64,000 nucleotides of DNA, taken from the NCBI GenBank assembly GCA_910587795.1, contig CAJUNH010000002.1, forward strand, positions 124,001 to 188,000. Reading direction: 5' to 3'. The notes beneath the pieces were generated by a model. The model was not told the DNA's origin. It did not search any database and saw only the letters and a program-made list of their open reading frames with translations. Every line of letters begins with the position of its first letter. Position 1 is the first letter of the stretch. The position numbers were made by a program, and so were the translations under genes. Source of the DNA: an uncultured Christensenellaceae bacterium (GTDB lineage Bacteria; Bacillota; Clostridia; Christensenellales; CAG-314). Shown piece by piece: positions 18,321 to 26,458 of this stretch.

Positions 18321-18649
18321 TGTATCAACCCCGACCTTTTAAGCAGCTTTGTTACACTGTCTAATATATCGGCGTATACGTACCCGTCGCTTCTGCGCGG
18401 TATAAATACTATGTTATAGTAGGGCGTTACACTCTGCATAAAATTAGACACTGCAGCTTTAAGCTGACGGCGGACTTTATTACGCTGTACCGCGTTGCCG
18501 AACTTTTTGCTAACCGAAAACCCCGCCTGAGACTGTCTGCTGTTACTTTTACAGTACAGCATTACAAAGTTTTTGTCCGCTACGCTTTTTGCGTGTTTGT
18601 ACACGTAGTTATATTGATAATTTTTTTTTAGTCTGTATATAGACTTCAA
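18317..18649 (-). CDS. rnpA: Ribonuclease P protein component
   Basis: A 110-residue basic protein that supports the RNA subunit of RNase P in tRNA 5' maturation. The RNR motif is seen as SVSKKFGNAVQRNKVRRQLK near residue 46. The start at 18649 is 13 nt after the rpmH stop. No Shine-Dalgarno is obvious, so translation may be coupled to rpmH. Confidence 0.95.
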   Translation of the reverse strand: MKSIYRLKKNYQYNYVYKHAKSVADKNFVMLYCKSNSRQSQAGFSVSKKFGNAVQRNKVRRQLKAAVSNFMQSVTPYYNIVFIPRRSDGYVYADILDSVTKLLKRSGLIQ

Positions 18650-18662
18650 GGTTTTTTACCTT

Positions 18663-18797
18663 TTACGCCGAAAGAGAATGACGTCCCTTGTTTCTTCTTC
18701 TTGCAAGAGTTCTGCGACCGCCCGTCGTCTTCATTCTGGCTCTAAAACCGTGCACTTTGCTTCTTTGTCTTTTTTTAGGTTGGTAAGTTCTTTTCAT
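18663..18797 (-). CDS. rpmH: 50S ribosomal protein L34
   Basis: A 44-residue ORF too short for routine ORF calling. The protein starts [18 protein letters not shown] and ends [13 protein letters not shown], with [11 protein letters not shown] between, an unmistakable L34. AAGGAG lies 7 nt before the ATG at 18797, and the stop TAA is at 18665-18663. It is the first gene of the rpmH-rnpA-yidD-yidC-jag operon. Confidence 0.98.
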   Translation of the reverse strand: MKRTYQPKKRQRSKVHGFRARMKTTGGRRTLARRRNKGRHSLSA

Positions 18798-18901
18798 AAT
18801 ATATCTCCTTTATCCTTAGCGCGTATACCGGACGCGCATTTTTTAATTATCTTATGCCTTTCTTTTACAATCAAAATATACGCATAATAATATACGATAC
18901 T

Positions 18902-18930
18902 ATTCTATCAAAACAGCTTTGCAAAGTCAA
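18902..18930 (-). promoter_or_regulatory. rpmH operon promoter
   Basis: TTGACT (18930-18925) and TAGAAT (18907-18902) on the minus strand, 17-nt spacer, about 105 nt before rpmH. Confidence 0.7.
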
Positions 18931-19327
18931 GTGTTTAAATATATCGTGCACGGATAACGTTGGCTCAAAATAATCATTTTTAGACGTGATACGGCGTAAT
19001 TAAAACCGAAAAACTCAGTTAAACACAGTTGATTGCTTGATTGTACGTAATTAACAACTCCGCAACACAACCGAGATATTTTACATGCTGTTTTCCTCAT
19101 TTATCTTACACATTGATTACAAATTTACCCGTTTAACAGAAATAAAAAAATTTAAACCGCTTTATGCTTTTTGGGCAGCAGTATGTATTTGCATTACACG
19201 TTTTGCATTAAAAGAATTACATTGTTTACATCGGACACTGCTTTACAACGCATAAACGTAAAAAATATTTACAAAAATTCTATAAAAACCGCAGTGAGTA
19301 TTATTAAATAAATTTTCAATTTCCGTA
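18931..19327. other. Non-coding gap between the rpmH and deoD promoters
   Basis: AT-rich, no ORF with a ribosome site, no DnaA boxes and no RNA gene recognised. Confidence 0.5.
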
Positions 19328-19356
19328 TTGAAAGATTTGACGTTTTGTGTTACAAT
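19328..19356 (+). promoter_or_regulatory. deoD promoter
   Basis: TTGAAA (19328-19333) and TACAAT (19351-19356) with a 17-nt spacer, the same two hexamers as at addB. The predicted leader is about 130 nt. Confidence 0.65.
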
Positions 19357-19493
19357 GTCTAAGCAACGTTAGCTTTATCTTACGGACACACGCGCCGCGC
19401 TTATGCGCAGAATTTTACTTTCGGCATATACGCAACGAATAACGTGTACATAAAAACCGCTTAACGTTAAATTAAATTTAAGGAGATTAACTT

Positions 19494-20198
19494 ATGTCTA
19501 TTCCCACCCCTCATATTTCTGCAAAACAAGGCGACTTTGCCGATACCGTACTTATGCCGGGAGATCCGCTCCGCGCTAAATATATTGCAGAAAATTTTCT
19601 TACCGACGCAGTGCTTGTAAATAACGTCCGCGGAGTACAAGGCTACACCGGATACTACAAAGGCAAACGCGTATCGGTTATGGCAAGCGGAATGGGCATT
19701 CCGTCAATAGGCATTTACAGCTACGAACTGTACAATTTTTACGGCGTAAAAAATATTATCCGTATCGGTTCTGCGGGAGCCATACACCCTGACTTAAAGG
19801 TGCGTAATCTTGTATTCGGTCAAGGCTCTTGCACAAACAGCAACTATGCCCACCAATTCGGTATGCCCGGAACAATCGCCCCCATTGCCAGTTACGAACT
19901 GCTGGAAAAAGCGGTTGATACTGCAAAAAAATTGAACTTGACTTTTAAAGTAGGCAACATCCTTTCCAGCGATACTTTTTACGACGACGGAGCAGGCTCT
20001 GCCGTTTGGGGAAAGATGGGCGTGCTGGCTGTAGAAATGGAAAGCGCGGCATTGTATTTAAACGCGGCGCGCGCAGGCAAAAACGCATTGTGCATTTGCA
20101 CCATATCCGACCATCTTTTAACGGGAGAAGCACTGTCCGCCGAAGAAAGACAAAATTCCTTCCGCGAAATGATGGAACTCGCGCTGGAAATTGCGTAG
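19494..20198 (+). CDS. deoD: Purine-nucleoside phosphorylase, DeoD type
   Basis: A 234-residue hexameric-type phosphorylase that splits purine (deoxy)nucleosides into base and (deoxy)ribose-1-phosphate for salvage. Family blocks: IPTPHISAKQGDFADTVLMP at the start, PGDPLRAKYIAENFL, GSAGAIHPDLKVRNLVFGQG in the middle, AVEMESAALY for nucleoside binding, and CTISDHLLTGEALSAEERQ with the catalytic aspartate. AAGGAG precedes the ATG. It is monocistronic with its own promoter and terminator. Confidence 0.96.
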   Translation: MSIPTPHISAKQGDFADTVLMPGDPLRAKYIAENFLTDAVLVNNVRGVQGYTGYYKGKRVSVMASGMGIPSIGIYSYELYNFYGVKNIIRIGSAGAIHPDLKVRNLVFGQGSCTNSNYAHQFGMPGTIAPIASYELLEKAVDTAKKLNLTFKVGNILSSDTFYDDGAGSAVWGKMGVLAVEMESAALYLNAARAGKNALCICTISDHLLTGEALSAEERQNSFREMMELALEIA

Positions 20199-20283
20199 CC
20201 CGTCATTGTTAAGTATAAAAGTTTAAACTGTAAAAATACGGCTTATAATCACCAGCCATACCGGTAGTTTTCATTTTACAAAT

Positions 20284-20317
20284 AAACAGACAGGGACTCT
20301 CGTCTCTGTCTGTTTTA
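20284..20317 (+). terminator. Intrinsic terminator after deoD
   Basis: ACAGACAGGGAC pairs with GTCTCTGTCTGT over a 4-nt loop with one mismatch, followed by TTTTATT. Confidence 0.88.
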
Positions 20318-20593
20318 TTAAGACTTAAATTATTTTTGTTTAATTGCCGGCGTTACCTTTCACCGCAAACTATAAAGAGTTTTTTTTCGTTTGCCGAGTC
20401 ATAACATTCTTGCTGGCAGCTTATCTAAATATAAACTCAAACATGTGTTTCGGTTTCAACAATTATTTGATGCTAAGCAAACACAAATCTTATTTTTTAA
20501 ATTCACTTTTCAATATAGTAAATAATAAAGCGTACAAATAAACGCATTTAATAACCTAAGTTGTACATTATTATTTACTTGCGCTTAACAAAC
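20318..20593. other. Non-coding stretch that ends in a terminator
   Basis: No gene is supported; the one ORF here has no ribosome site and poor composition. A strong hairpin with a T tract follows on the plus strand, so a short transcript could end there, but no promoter is clear. Confidence 0.4.
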
Positions 20594-20642
20594 AAACTGT
20601 CGGCATTGATGCTTAGCCCGCATTTTGCCGACAGTTTTTTTA
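20594..20642. terminator. Strong hairpin between deoD and the gtrA-like gene
   Basis: AAACTGTCGGCA (20594-20605) pairs with TGCCGACAGTTT (20626-20637). The plus strand then has an uninterrupted T run; the minus strand has only TTTGTTTG. It may end the gtrA-like transcript (-) and, better, an unidentified plus-strand transcript. Confidence 0.7.
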
Positions 20643-20676
20643 AGTTTTTATTTAAATACATTAACAAAACATTAAA

Positions 20677-21324
20677 CTACCGTTTATCTTTTGCCGCGGT
20701 ATTGTCCGCCGCAGTTACTTCTTTCGCCGATTCGATTTCCGCTGCGGTGTTATCATCGGCAACGGCGGTATCGCTTTCTTGCACAGTATTTGCGCCTTGT
20801 TGAGAATCTTCCTTTTGTTTCTGTTTTTTTGCGCTTTCGTTGGTATCTTTTGCTCCGCGGAAAACAACAAAAGTTTGCCACATAAATTCCAACACAAAGT
20901 TTATAATCATACACGTACCTTGCGCTATTATAAAACCCCAATCGCCTATGTTAGAAAGAGATTTTTCCACAGTAGCGATATACCATGTTTGGAACGGGTA
21001 AAACGGAATATAAAATACAAACGCCAAAAGCATGGCAATCGGCACGTTGTTAGCCGCCTTAAACGTAAACTTACGGTTAAAAGTAACGTTCCACAATACC
21101 GACAATGCCAAAGCCGCGGTTTCGGCAATAAACGTCTCCAACGGCTGCTCTACAATAAAATGAATAGTTGCGTCTTTGGGAATACACCAATCCAGTATAA
21201 CTAATTTAAGCAGCAGCGCCGAAACCATCTGTATCACGCCTGCCGACGTAGAAAACAGCAAATATTTAACCGCGCGCCATATTTCTTTTTTGTTAATATT
21301 TATTTTTTTGGGAGCTTCGTTCAT
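20677..21324 (-). CDS. GtrA-like membrane protein
   Basis: A 215-residue polytopic membrane protein with the GtrA-like pattern: four hydrophobic segments (roughly 18-40, 60-80, 90-110, 125-150) and NVTFNRKFTFKA between helices 2 and 3. That corresponds to the N-R-x-F-T/V-F signature of the family. GtrA-like proteins are linked to the translocation of lipid-linked sugars. The start at 21324 has GGAGGT 8 nt upstream, and the longer ORF is unsupported. An acidic/lysine-rich cytoplasmic tail of about 55 residues is added at the C-terminus. A consensus promoter lies just upstream; no glycosyltransferase gene is adjacent. Confidence 0.85.
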   Translation of the reverse strand: MNEAPKKININKKEIWRAVKYLLFSTSAGVIQMVSALLLKLVILDWCIPKDATIHFIVEQPLETFIAETAALALSVLWNVTFNRKFTFKAANNVPIAMLLAFVFYIPFYPFQTWYIATVEKSLSNIGDWGFIIAQGTCMIINFVLEFMWQTFVVFRGAKDTNESAKKQKQKEDSQQGANTVQESDTAVADDNTAAEIESAKEVTAADNTAAKDKR

Positions 21325-21352
21325 CAAGCCACCTCCGTGAAAAATATCACCT

Positions 21353-21381
21353 ATTATACTCCCGCATTTAAAAGTTGTCAA
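21353..21381 (-). promoter_or_regulatory. Promoter of the gtrA-like gene
   Basis: TTGACA (21381-21376) and TATAAT (21358-21353) on the minus strand, 17-nt spacer: full consensus in both hexamers. Confidence 0.88.
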
Positions 21382-21533
21382 TTTTTGAACAAAGCATATT
21401 TTATATTCATTTATTTAAAACGTATATATTTTCAATGTTACCAAATTACATTTTTTCCGTCGTACATAAAATAAGCAAGATAAAATTTTTTTGTTTTAAC
21501 GCTTTGTAAAAAGAGCTTTTCCCGAAGATGAAA

Positions 21534-21567
21534 TGCACCCCAAAAAGTTAAACGCTTTTGGGGTGCA
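21534..21567. repeat. Palindrome resembling fused IS3-family ends
   Basis: TGCACCCCAAAAAG (21534-21547) faces CTTTTGGGGTGCA (21555-21567) across 7 nt. No T tract follows on either strand, which argues against a terminator. The arms resemble terminal repeats of IS150-group IS3 elements, so this may be a remnant or a miniature element. Confidence 0.4.
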
Positions 21568-21786
21568 CATCAAAGAGTAAAGCCCGTTAAATTTATTTTA
21601 TGTTTTGCGCAATTTAACAATTAAATAAGCTGCGCAGCAATTTTTATTTGCGTATCGTAATTTGTTTGCTTATTTATATTGCGGTTATTTTATGAACCGA
21701 TATCCGTTTATCGTGTAAAATTCTGTTAAAACGGCTGTTTGAACCATTTTCCTTTTTAAACGGCATTCTTAAAAAAACTTATATCG
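21568..21786. other. Non-coding stretch downstream of gltX
   Basis: AT-rich; it contains the dispersed repeat copy at 21718-21752 and no recognisable gene or gltX terminator. Confidence 0.4.
21718..21752 (+). repeat. Dispersed intergenic repeat, copy 2
   Basis: AAATTCTGTTAAAACGGCTG followed by TTTGAACCA; closely similar to copy 1 at 15461. Confidence 0.5.
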
Positions 21787-23223
21787 TCAGCTTTTCAGCA
21801 TTTTATTAGACAAATCAAGCCTGCGCAAGGTTTCTTGCTTGCCTAAAAGCTCGGCAATTTCGCTTGCTCCTCCCGGGGTTACGGCAAGTCCGGTAAGAGC
21901 TATGCGGGCAACCCAAAGCACGGCGCCTTTTTTACAGTTAAGCTCGGCAGACAAGCCGACCAGCGCGTCAAATAAGCTTTGATTCGTCCATTCGGTTACG
22001 TTTGAAAGTTTCTGTATGACCGAGGGTAAAATTTCCTTTGCAAGCGCAGCGTCCGCCTTTTGCTTTTGGTTGACGTACAGTTCGGCGTCGATCTTGTCAA
22101 ACTCTGCTAAAAAGCGCAGTTTGTCCTCGATTTCCGCAAAGGTTTCTATTCTGCTTTGAATCAGCTTGCACACAAGCTGTTTGTTAAAGTTTTTAAGATA
22201 GCAGTTATCCAACCACGGAGCGGCGTATTCTGCAAAGTCCTCGGGCGGCATTTCCTTAATATACAGCGAGTTAAGCCACGCTAACTTCATCGGGTCGAAT
22301 ATAGACGGGCTTTTATTGATACCCGCAACGTCAAACTTTTGTTTAAGTTCTTCAAAGCTCATCTTTTCGCTGTCGTCTTTGGGCGACCAACCAAGCAGTG
22401 CAATGTAGTTAATTATTGCGTCTTTTAAGTACCCTTTTTTTATTAAGTCCTCGTAGCTTGCGTCTCCGTTCCGTTTGGACAGTTTATGCTGTGCGTCTTT
22501 CATAATGGGCGGCATGTGAATATAAGTAGGGCGTTCCCATCCAAACGCGTCGTAAAGCAAATTGTATTTAGGCGTACTGCTAAGATACTCTATACCGCGC
22601 ATAACGCAGTTGATATTCATTAAGTGGTCGTCTATTACGTTTGCGAAGTTATATGTAGGCATGCCGTCGGACTTAATTAAAATCTGGTCTTCCAGCTCGC
22701 TGTTTTCGATAGTTATATCGCCGTAAACAACGTCGCGGTAAGTTGTGCTGCCTTCGGCGGGCATATTTTGACGGATAACGTATTTTTCTCCCGCGGCGAT
22801 TCTGCGTTCGGCTTCCTCGCGGCTTAAATGCAGACAATGCTTATCGTATCTGCGCGCGCCGTTTACGTCGGGAAGATTTGCAAGACGTTCTTCCGTACAA
22901 AAACAGTAGTAGGCGTGACCGCTTTCCACCAATTTTTTTGCATAATACAAATATTCGTTTTTGCGTTCGCTTTGGATATACGGTCCGTAATCTCCGCCTA
23001 CGTCCGGACCTTCATCCCATAAAATACCCGTATCGCGCAGCGTCCTGTAAATAATTTCCACTGCGCCTTCTACGTATCTGCCCTGATCGGTATCTTCTAT
23101 ACGCAATATAAACTTTCCGTTATTTTTTTTTGCGTACAGGTACGAATACAACGCGCTGCGCAATCCGCCTACGTGTAAATATCCCGTAGGGCTAGGCGCA
23201 AATCTGGTACGTAACTGATCCAT
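21787..23223 (-). CDS. gltX: Glutamyl-tRNA synthetase
   Basis: A 478-residue class I aminoacyl-tRNA synthetase that charges tRNA-Glu. The HIGH-type motif is in RFAPSPTGYLHVGGLRSAL near residue 6, the KMSKS-type motif in HKLSKRNGD near 247, and RIEDTDQGRYV near 41 is typical. Length fits the bacterial family. AGAGG precedes the ATG at 23223. It follows the radC-like gene by only 11 nt on the same strand, so the two are probably one transcript. No gatCAB is in view. Confidence 0.96.
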   Translation of the reverse strand: MDQLRTRFAPSPTGYLHVGGLRSALYSYLYAKKNNGKFILRIEDTDQGRYVEGAVEIIYRTLRDTGILWDEGPDVGGDYGPYIQSERKNEYLYYAKKLVESGHAYYCFCTEERLANLPDVNGARRYDKHCLHLSREEAERRIAAGEKYVIRQNMPAEGSTTYRDVVYGDITIENSELEDQILIKSDGMPTYNFANVIDDHLMNINCVMRGIEYLSSTPKYNLLYDAFGWERPTYIHMPPIMKDAQHKLSKRNGDASYEDLIKKGYLKDAIINYIALLGWSPKDDSEKMSFEELKQKFDVAGINKSPSIFDPMKLAWLNSLYIKEMPPEDFAEYAAPWLDNCYLKNFNKQLVCKLIQSRIETFAEIEDKLRFLAEFDKIDAELYVNQKQKADAALAKEILPSVIQKLSNVTEWTNQSLFDALVGLSAELNCKKGAVLWVARIALTGLAVTPGGASEIAELLGKQETLRRLDLSNKMLKS

Positions 23224-23234
23224 AATTAAACCTC

Positions 23235-23948
23235 TTATCTTTTAATTTTTTGATTATACTCTTCAATATATTTATCTATTTTGCCGTCGCGGAAATAACT
23301 GTAATATTGTCCCTCGGCATTAAAAATAATATGTTCCAATAAAACTATTTCCAGTCCGCTTAACGCGTAAATCAGTTTTTGCGTGCAATCGTCGTCGTTT
23401 AAACTGGGTTCGCAATCGTTACCGATATGGCAATGGAACAATAATATTCCGCTTGCGTCTAAACGTATTGCAGTAGAAATAACTTTTTTAATATCCAAAC
23501 GGACGTTATATTTATCGTCCGCAAGGTATTCGTCTCGGTAAATAAAGTGCGTAGTTCTGTCTACGTATACTACTACAAGACGCTCGACGTAGCTTTCCGC
23601 AATCAACTTACGCGCATACTGCACAATGGTTGCAAGCGTGTTAAGTTCGGGCTTTTCCGCTTCCTGCCGACGGCACCTTTGCCATACTTCTTTAAGCATT
23701 GCTATGTTGCAAGCCGTAACTTGCGATATGCCGTCTACCGCCATTAAATTTTTAGGCGACGCGTTTATTACGTTGGACAGATTTCCAAATGCCAACAGTA
23801 ATTTATGAGCAATCTTGTTGGTGTCTTTTCGCGGAATACTTTGGTACAGCAGCAGTTCCAGTATCTCGTGATCCTGAAACCCGTCCAACCCCTCTTTTAA
23901 CATGCGTTCGCGAACTCTTTGTCGGTGTCCGTTGTTAACGTTTGCCAT
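23235..23948 (-). CDS. RadC-like JAB-domain protein
   Basis: A 237-residue protein of the RadC/UPF0758 type. The N-terminal helix-hairpin-helix region includes LKEGLDGFQDHEILELLLYQ and LMAVDGISQVTACNIAMLKE. The C-terminal JAB/MPN domain has the metal-ligand block LLFHCHIGNDCEPSLNDDD, where standard RadC has HNHPSGDPxPSxxD. The HxH and distal D are kept but the PSG is replaced by IGN. The family is tied to mobile DNA and competence; the old DNA-repair role is disputed. AAGGA lies before the ATG. Confidence 0.85.
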   Translation of the reverse strand: MANVNNGHRQRVRERMLKEGLDGFQDHEILELLLYQSIPRKDTNKIAHKLLLAFGNLSNVINASPKNLMAVDGISQVTACNIAMLKEVWQRCRRQEAEKPELNTLATIVQYARKLIAESYVERLVVVYVDRTTHFIYRDEYLADDKYNVRLDIKKVISTAIRLDASGILLFHCHIGNDCEPSLNDDDCTQKLIYALSGLEIVLLEHIIFNAEGQYYSYFRDGKIDKYIEEYNQKIKR

Positions 23949-24051
23949 TAAGTAATCCTTTTTGTCAATTTTTTGTACAAATATAATAGCACAATATATA
24001 AATTTTGTGTATACTATTACATATAAAAATTTAAATCATTTGAGGTTTATA

Positions 24052-25389
24052 ATGAAAGACGCAAAAAAACTGCTAAATCAACAATTTGACGAACTTGTTT
24101 CTACATTGCAGCAGGTTATTCGTTTTAATACGGAAAAAGGCGAGCCTGCCGACGGCGCACCGTTCGGCAGCGAAGTACGCGCTTGTTTGGATTACGTGCT
24201 TAATACCGCTCAAAACTTCGGTCTGAAAACTTACAACGACGACGGTTACGCGGGACACGCGGACCTAACGGGAACAGGCAAAGAAATAGTGGGCGTATTG
24301 GGACACTTGGACGTTGTTCCGTCCGTAGCCGCCGAATGGAAATATCATCCTTACGGTGCGGAAATCCACGACGGAAAACTTTTCGGCCGCGGAACAATGG
24401 ACGATAAAGGACCGATGATTGCCTGCTTGTTTGCAGTAAAAGCCTTAAAAGACGCGGGTTTTCAACCTACAAAAACCGTTCGTCTTATTTTCGGCTGCGA
24501 CGAAGAAACGGATATGGGCTGCGTTAAACACTACTTTAAAACAATGCCGCACCCCGACGTTGCATTTTCGCCCGACGGTGACTTTCCCGTTATAAACCGC
24601 GAAAAAGGCATTTACCACTTTGATATAAATTTGGGCAAACTTCCGCAGGGCTTAACGTTAACTGCGGGCGACCGCGCAAACGTTGTTCCCTCTAAGTGCA
24701 TTGCAACGCTGCCTGCAAATCAGGTATTTAATAAAACGTTTTGTAACGTCGATCTTGACATAACAGACGGAGTTGCTTCAATTTCCGCAACGGGCAAAGC
24801 GGCGCACGCAAGTACCCCGCAGGAAGGAATAAACGCAGCCCGCCCCGTACTCAAAGCGCTTGCGCAAATTTATCCCGATTGCTCGGCAATACAGTTTTTG
24901 GCAAACAAAGTTTGCGATACTACGGGCGGCAAGTGGGGCATTATTTTGCACGACGAGCAAAGCGGCGACTTAACCTGCAACTTGGGCGTATTGCGTACCG
25001 CCTGCGACGGAACCCTTACCGCCACGGTGGATATACGATTCCCCGTTTCCTACGACTGTCAATTTATGACGGAGCTTTTGCGTAAATGCACTCCGCAGCA
25101 GTTTGCTTTAAATCCCTGGCACGTAAGCGACCCTTTGTACGTACCCGCCGAAAGCCATTTGGTAACAACCCTTATGAAAGTTTATAACGAAGCAACGAAT
25201 ACAAATTTGGAGCCTATTGCAATAGGCGGCGGAACATACAGCCGCTGCTTAAACAACTGCGTTGCGTTCGGTCCGCTGTTTCCCAACGAGGAACAGACAA
25301 TCCATATGCCTAACGAGTGCGTAGACTTAAACAATCTTAAACTTATGGCGGAGATTTTCCTTGACGCAATATATCAACTTTCTAAGTAA
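24052..25389 (+). CDS. M20-family dipeptidase, PepV-like
   Basis: A 445-residue zinc-dependent cytosolic dipeptidase, closest in pattern to PepV (Xaa-His dipeptidase). Zinc-site blocks are VLGHLDVVPS, FGRGTMDDKGPMIACLFAV and GCDEETDMGC; the lid-domain block AAHASTPQEGINAA and the C-terminal IGGGTYSR are also typical. The start at 24052 is chosen because the ORF upstream of it is hydrophobic noise and GAGG lies about 10 nt before the ATG. Monocistronic, ending in a terminator. Confidence 0.92.
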   Translation: MKDAKKLLNQQFDELVSTLQQVIRFNTEKGEPADGAPFGSEVRACLDYVLNTAQNFGLKTYNDDGYAGHADLTGTGKEIVGVLGHLDVVPSVAAEWKYHPYGAEIHDGKLFGRGTMDDKGPMIACLFAVKALKDAGFQPTKTVRLIFGCDEETDMGCVKHYFKTMPHPDVAFSPDGDFPVINREKGIYHFDINLGKLPQGLTLTAGDRANVVPSKCIATLPANQVFNKTFCNVDLDITDGVASISATGKAAHASTPQEGINAARPVLKALAQIYPDCSAIQFLANKVCDTTGGKWGIILHDEQSGDLTCNLGVLRTACDGTLTATVDIRFPVSYDCQFMTELLRKCTPQQFALNPWHVSDPLYVPAESHLVTTLMKVYNEATNTNLEPIAIGGGTYSRCLNNCVAFGPLFPNEEQTIHMPNECVDLNNLKLMAEIFLDAIYQLSK

Positions 25390-25427
25390 ATTATTGTAAT
25401 TACAGTATGCTTTAATAAATGACATAT

Positions 25428-25468
25428 AGTACAAGTAACGGCATTAAACAGTGTTACTTGTACTTTTT
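25428..25468 (+). terminator. Intrinsic terminator after the pepV-like gene
   Basis: AGTACAAGTAAC (25428-25439) pairs perfectly with GTTACTTGTACT (25453-25464), followed by Ts. The arms share the TTACTTGTAC core of the dispersed intergenic repeat. Confidence 0.85.
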
Positions 25469-25474
25469 TATTAC

Positions 25475-25509
25475 AAATTAAAATTGCAGCGCTTATATAA
25501 GCGTTGCAA
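25475..25509 (-). terminator. Terminator after the EFR1-type gene
   Basis: On the minus strand TTGCAACGCTTATATAAGCG closes on CTGCAA with near-perfect symmetry and is followed by TTTTAATTT. Confidence 0.7.
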
Positions 25510-25518
25510 CTTTGTTTA

Positions 25519-26454
25519 TTATTCCGCAGAGCCGTTTGCTGTTATTTCCGTTTCGCCGTAAGGAGATTCGCCGTCGGCTTCGGGCTGTTGCGGATAATAT
25601 TCCGCTATGCGTTTGTCCGCAGCTTCAAAATAATTTTTATAGGATTTGGTAAGCATTTTATTATAGCGTTTAGTGTCGGGGGATTTCGGTTTTTTAAACG
25701 AGTACGCGCCGTTTACCTTCCACTTATTAAACCAGCCGATTTTAATTGCGTCCGTAGGGCATAGGTGGGCGCAGCGCATACACATCAAGCAATCTCCGCC
25801 GAATTTCATTTTGCCGTCTTCCAGCTTTATGTTGTGTGTAGGACAGATATTAATACATTTTTTACAGTTTACGCAGCGTTCGTTTACCTTGTACTGTTTT
25901 CCGTTTAGCCGTCCGCCCCAGTGTTCGCAGCGCATTACGGCGGCTACAAATCCGCCCATAAATACACGTTTGGGTCTGTACGGTTTGTTTTCTTTTATTT
26001 CCTTTACGTCTATGGGGGTAAGCAGCTGCGCCGTAGTTAGCATACGGTATGCCATATCGTCTCCGTGACGGAAAATTATGTTGTACGGCATACAGTAACG
26101 GTATTCGTTGTTTACTATTATGTTTTTCTTTTTTAATATGCGCCTAAGTTTATACGACGCAATATCGTTCAGTTTTAATGGTTCGCCCGACGTGCATACG
26201 ATAAACGCCGGCTTTTTTGTTAAAAGCTTCTGCAAGCGTTTGCAGAATTTAAGAACTATGGACGGGGCGTTAAACGCATGTACAGGATAGCCTATACCTA
26301 TAAGGTCAAAGCCGTTTAAATCGTAATTAAAGGTATCTTCCATTCGGCAAAGAGTAACCTCGTCGCCGTAATTTGCGGCAAGCGTATTAGCATAACAATC
26401 AACAATTTTTTGAGTATTGCCCGTCCCGGAAAAATAACAAATAAGTATTTTCAT
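25519..26454 (-). CDS. EFR1-family ferredoxin-flavodoxin fusion protein
   Basis: A 311-residue cytosolic electron carrier. The flavodoxin-like part begins ILICYFSGTGNTQKIVDCYA (phosphate-binding SGTGNT at about 9-14). The two [4Fe-4S] sites are CVNCKKCINICP and CLMCMRCAHLCP near residues 196 and 222. This domain order is that of the EFR1 family; the redox partner is unknown. It starts 4 nt after the stop of the upstream SDR gene on the same strand, so the two are co-translated and may act together. It has a tail of about 60 residues rich in acidic residues. Confidence 0.9.
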   Translation of the reverse strand: MKILICYFSGTGNTQKIVDCYANTLAANYGDEVTLCRMEDTFNYDLNGFDLIGIGYPVHAFNAPSIVLKFCKRLQKLLTKKPAFIVCTSGEPLKLNDIASYKLRRILKKKNIIVNNEYRYCMPYNIIFRHGDDMAYRMLTTAQLLTPIDVKEIKENKPYRPKRVFMGGFVAAVMRCEHWGGRLNGKQYKVNERCVNCKKCINICPTHNIKLEDGKMKFGGDCLMCMRCAHLCPTDAIKIGWFNKWKVNGAYSFKKPKSPDTKRYNKMLTKSYKNYFEAADKRIAEYYPQQPEADGESPYGETEITANGSAE

Positions 26455-26458
26455 AGTT

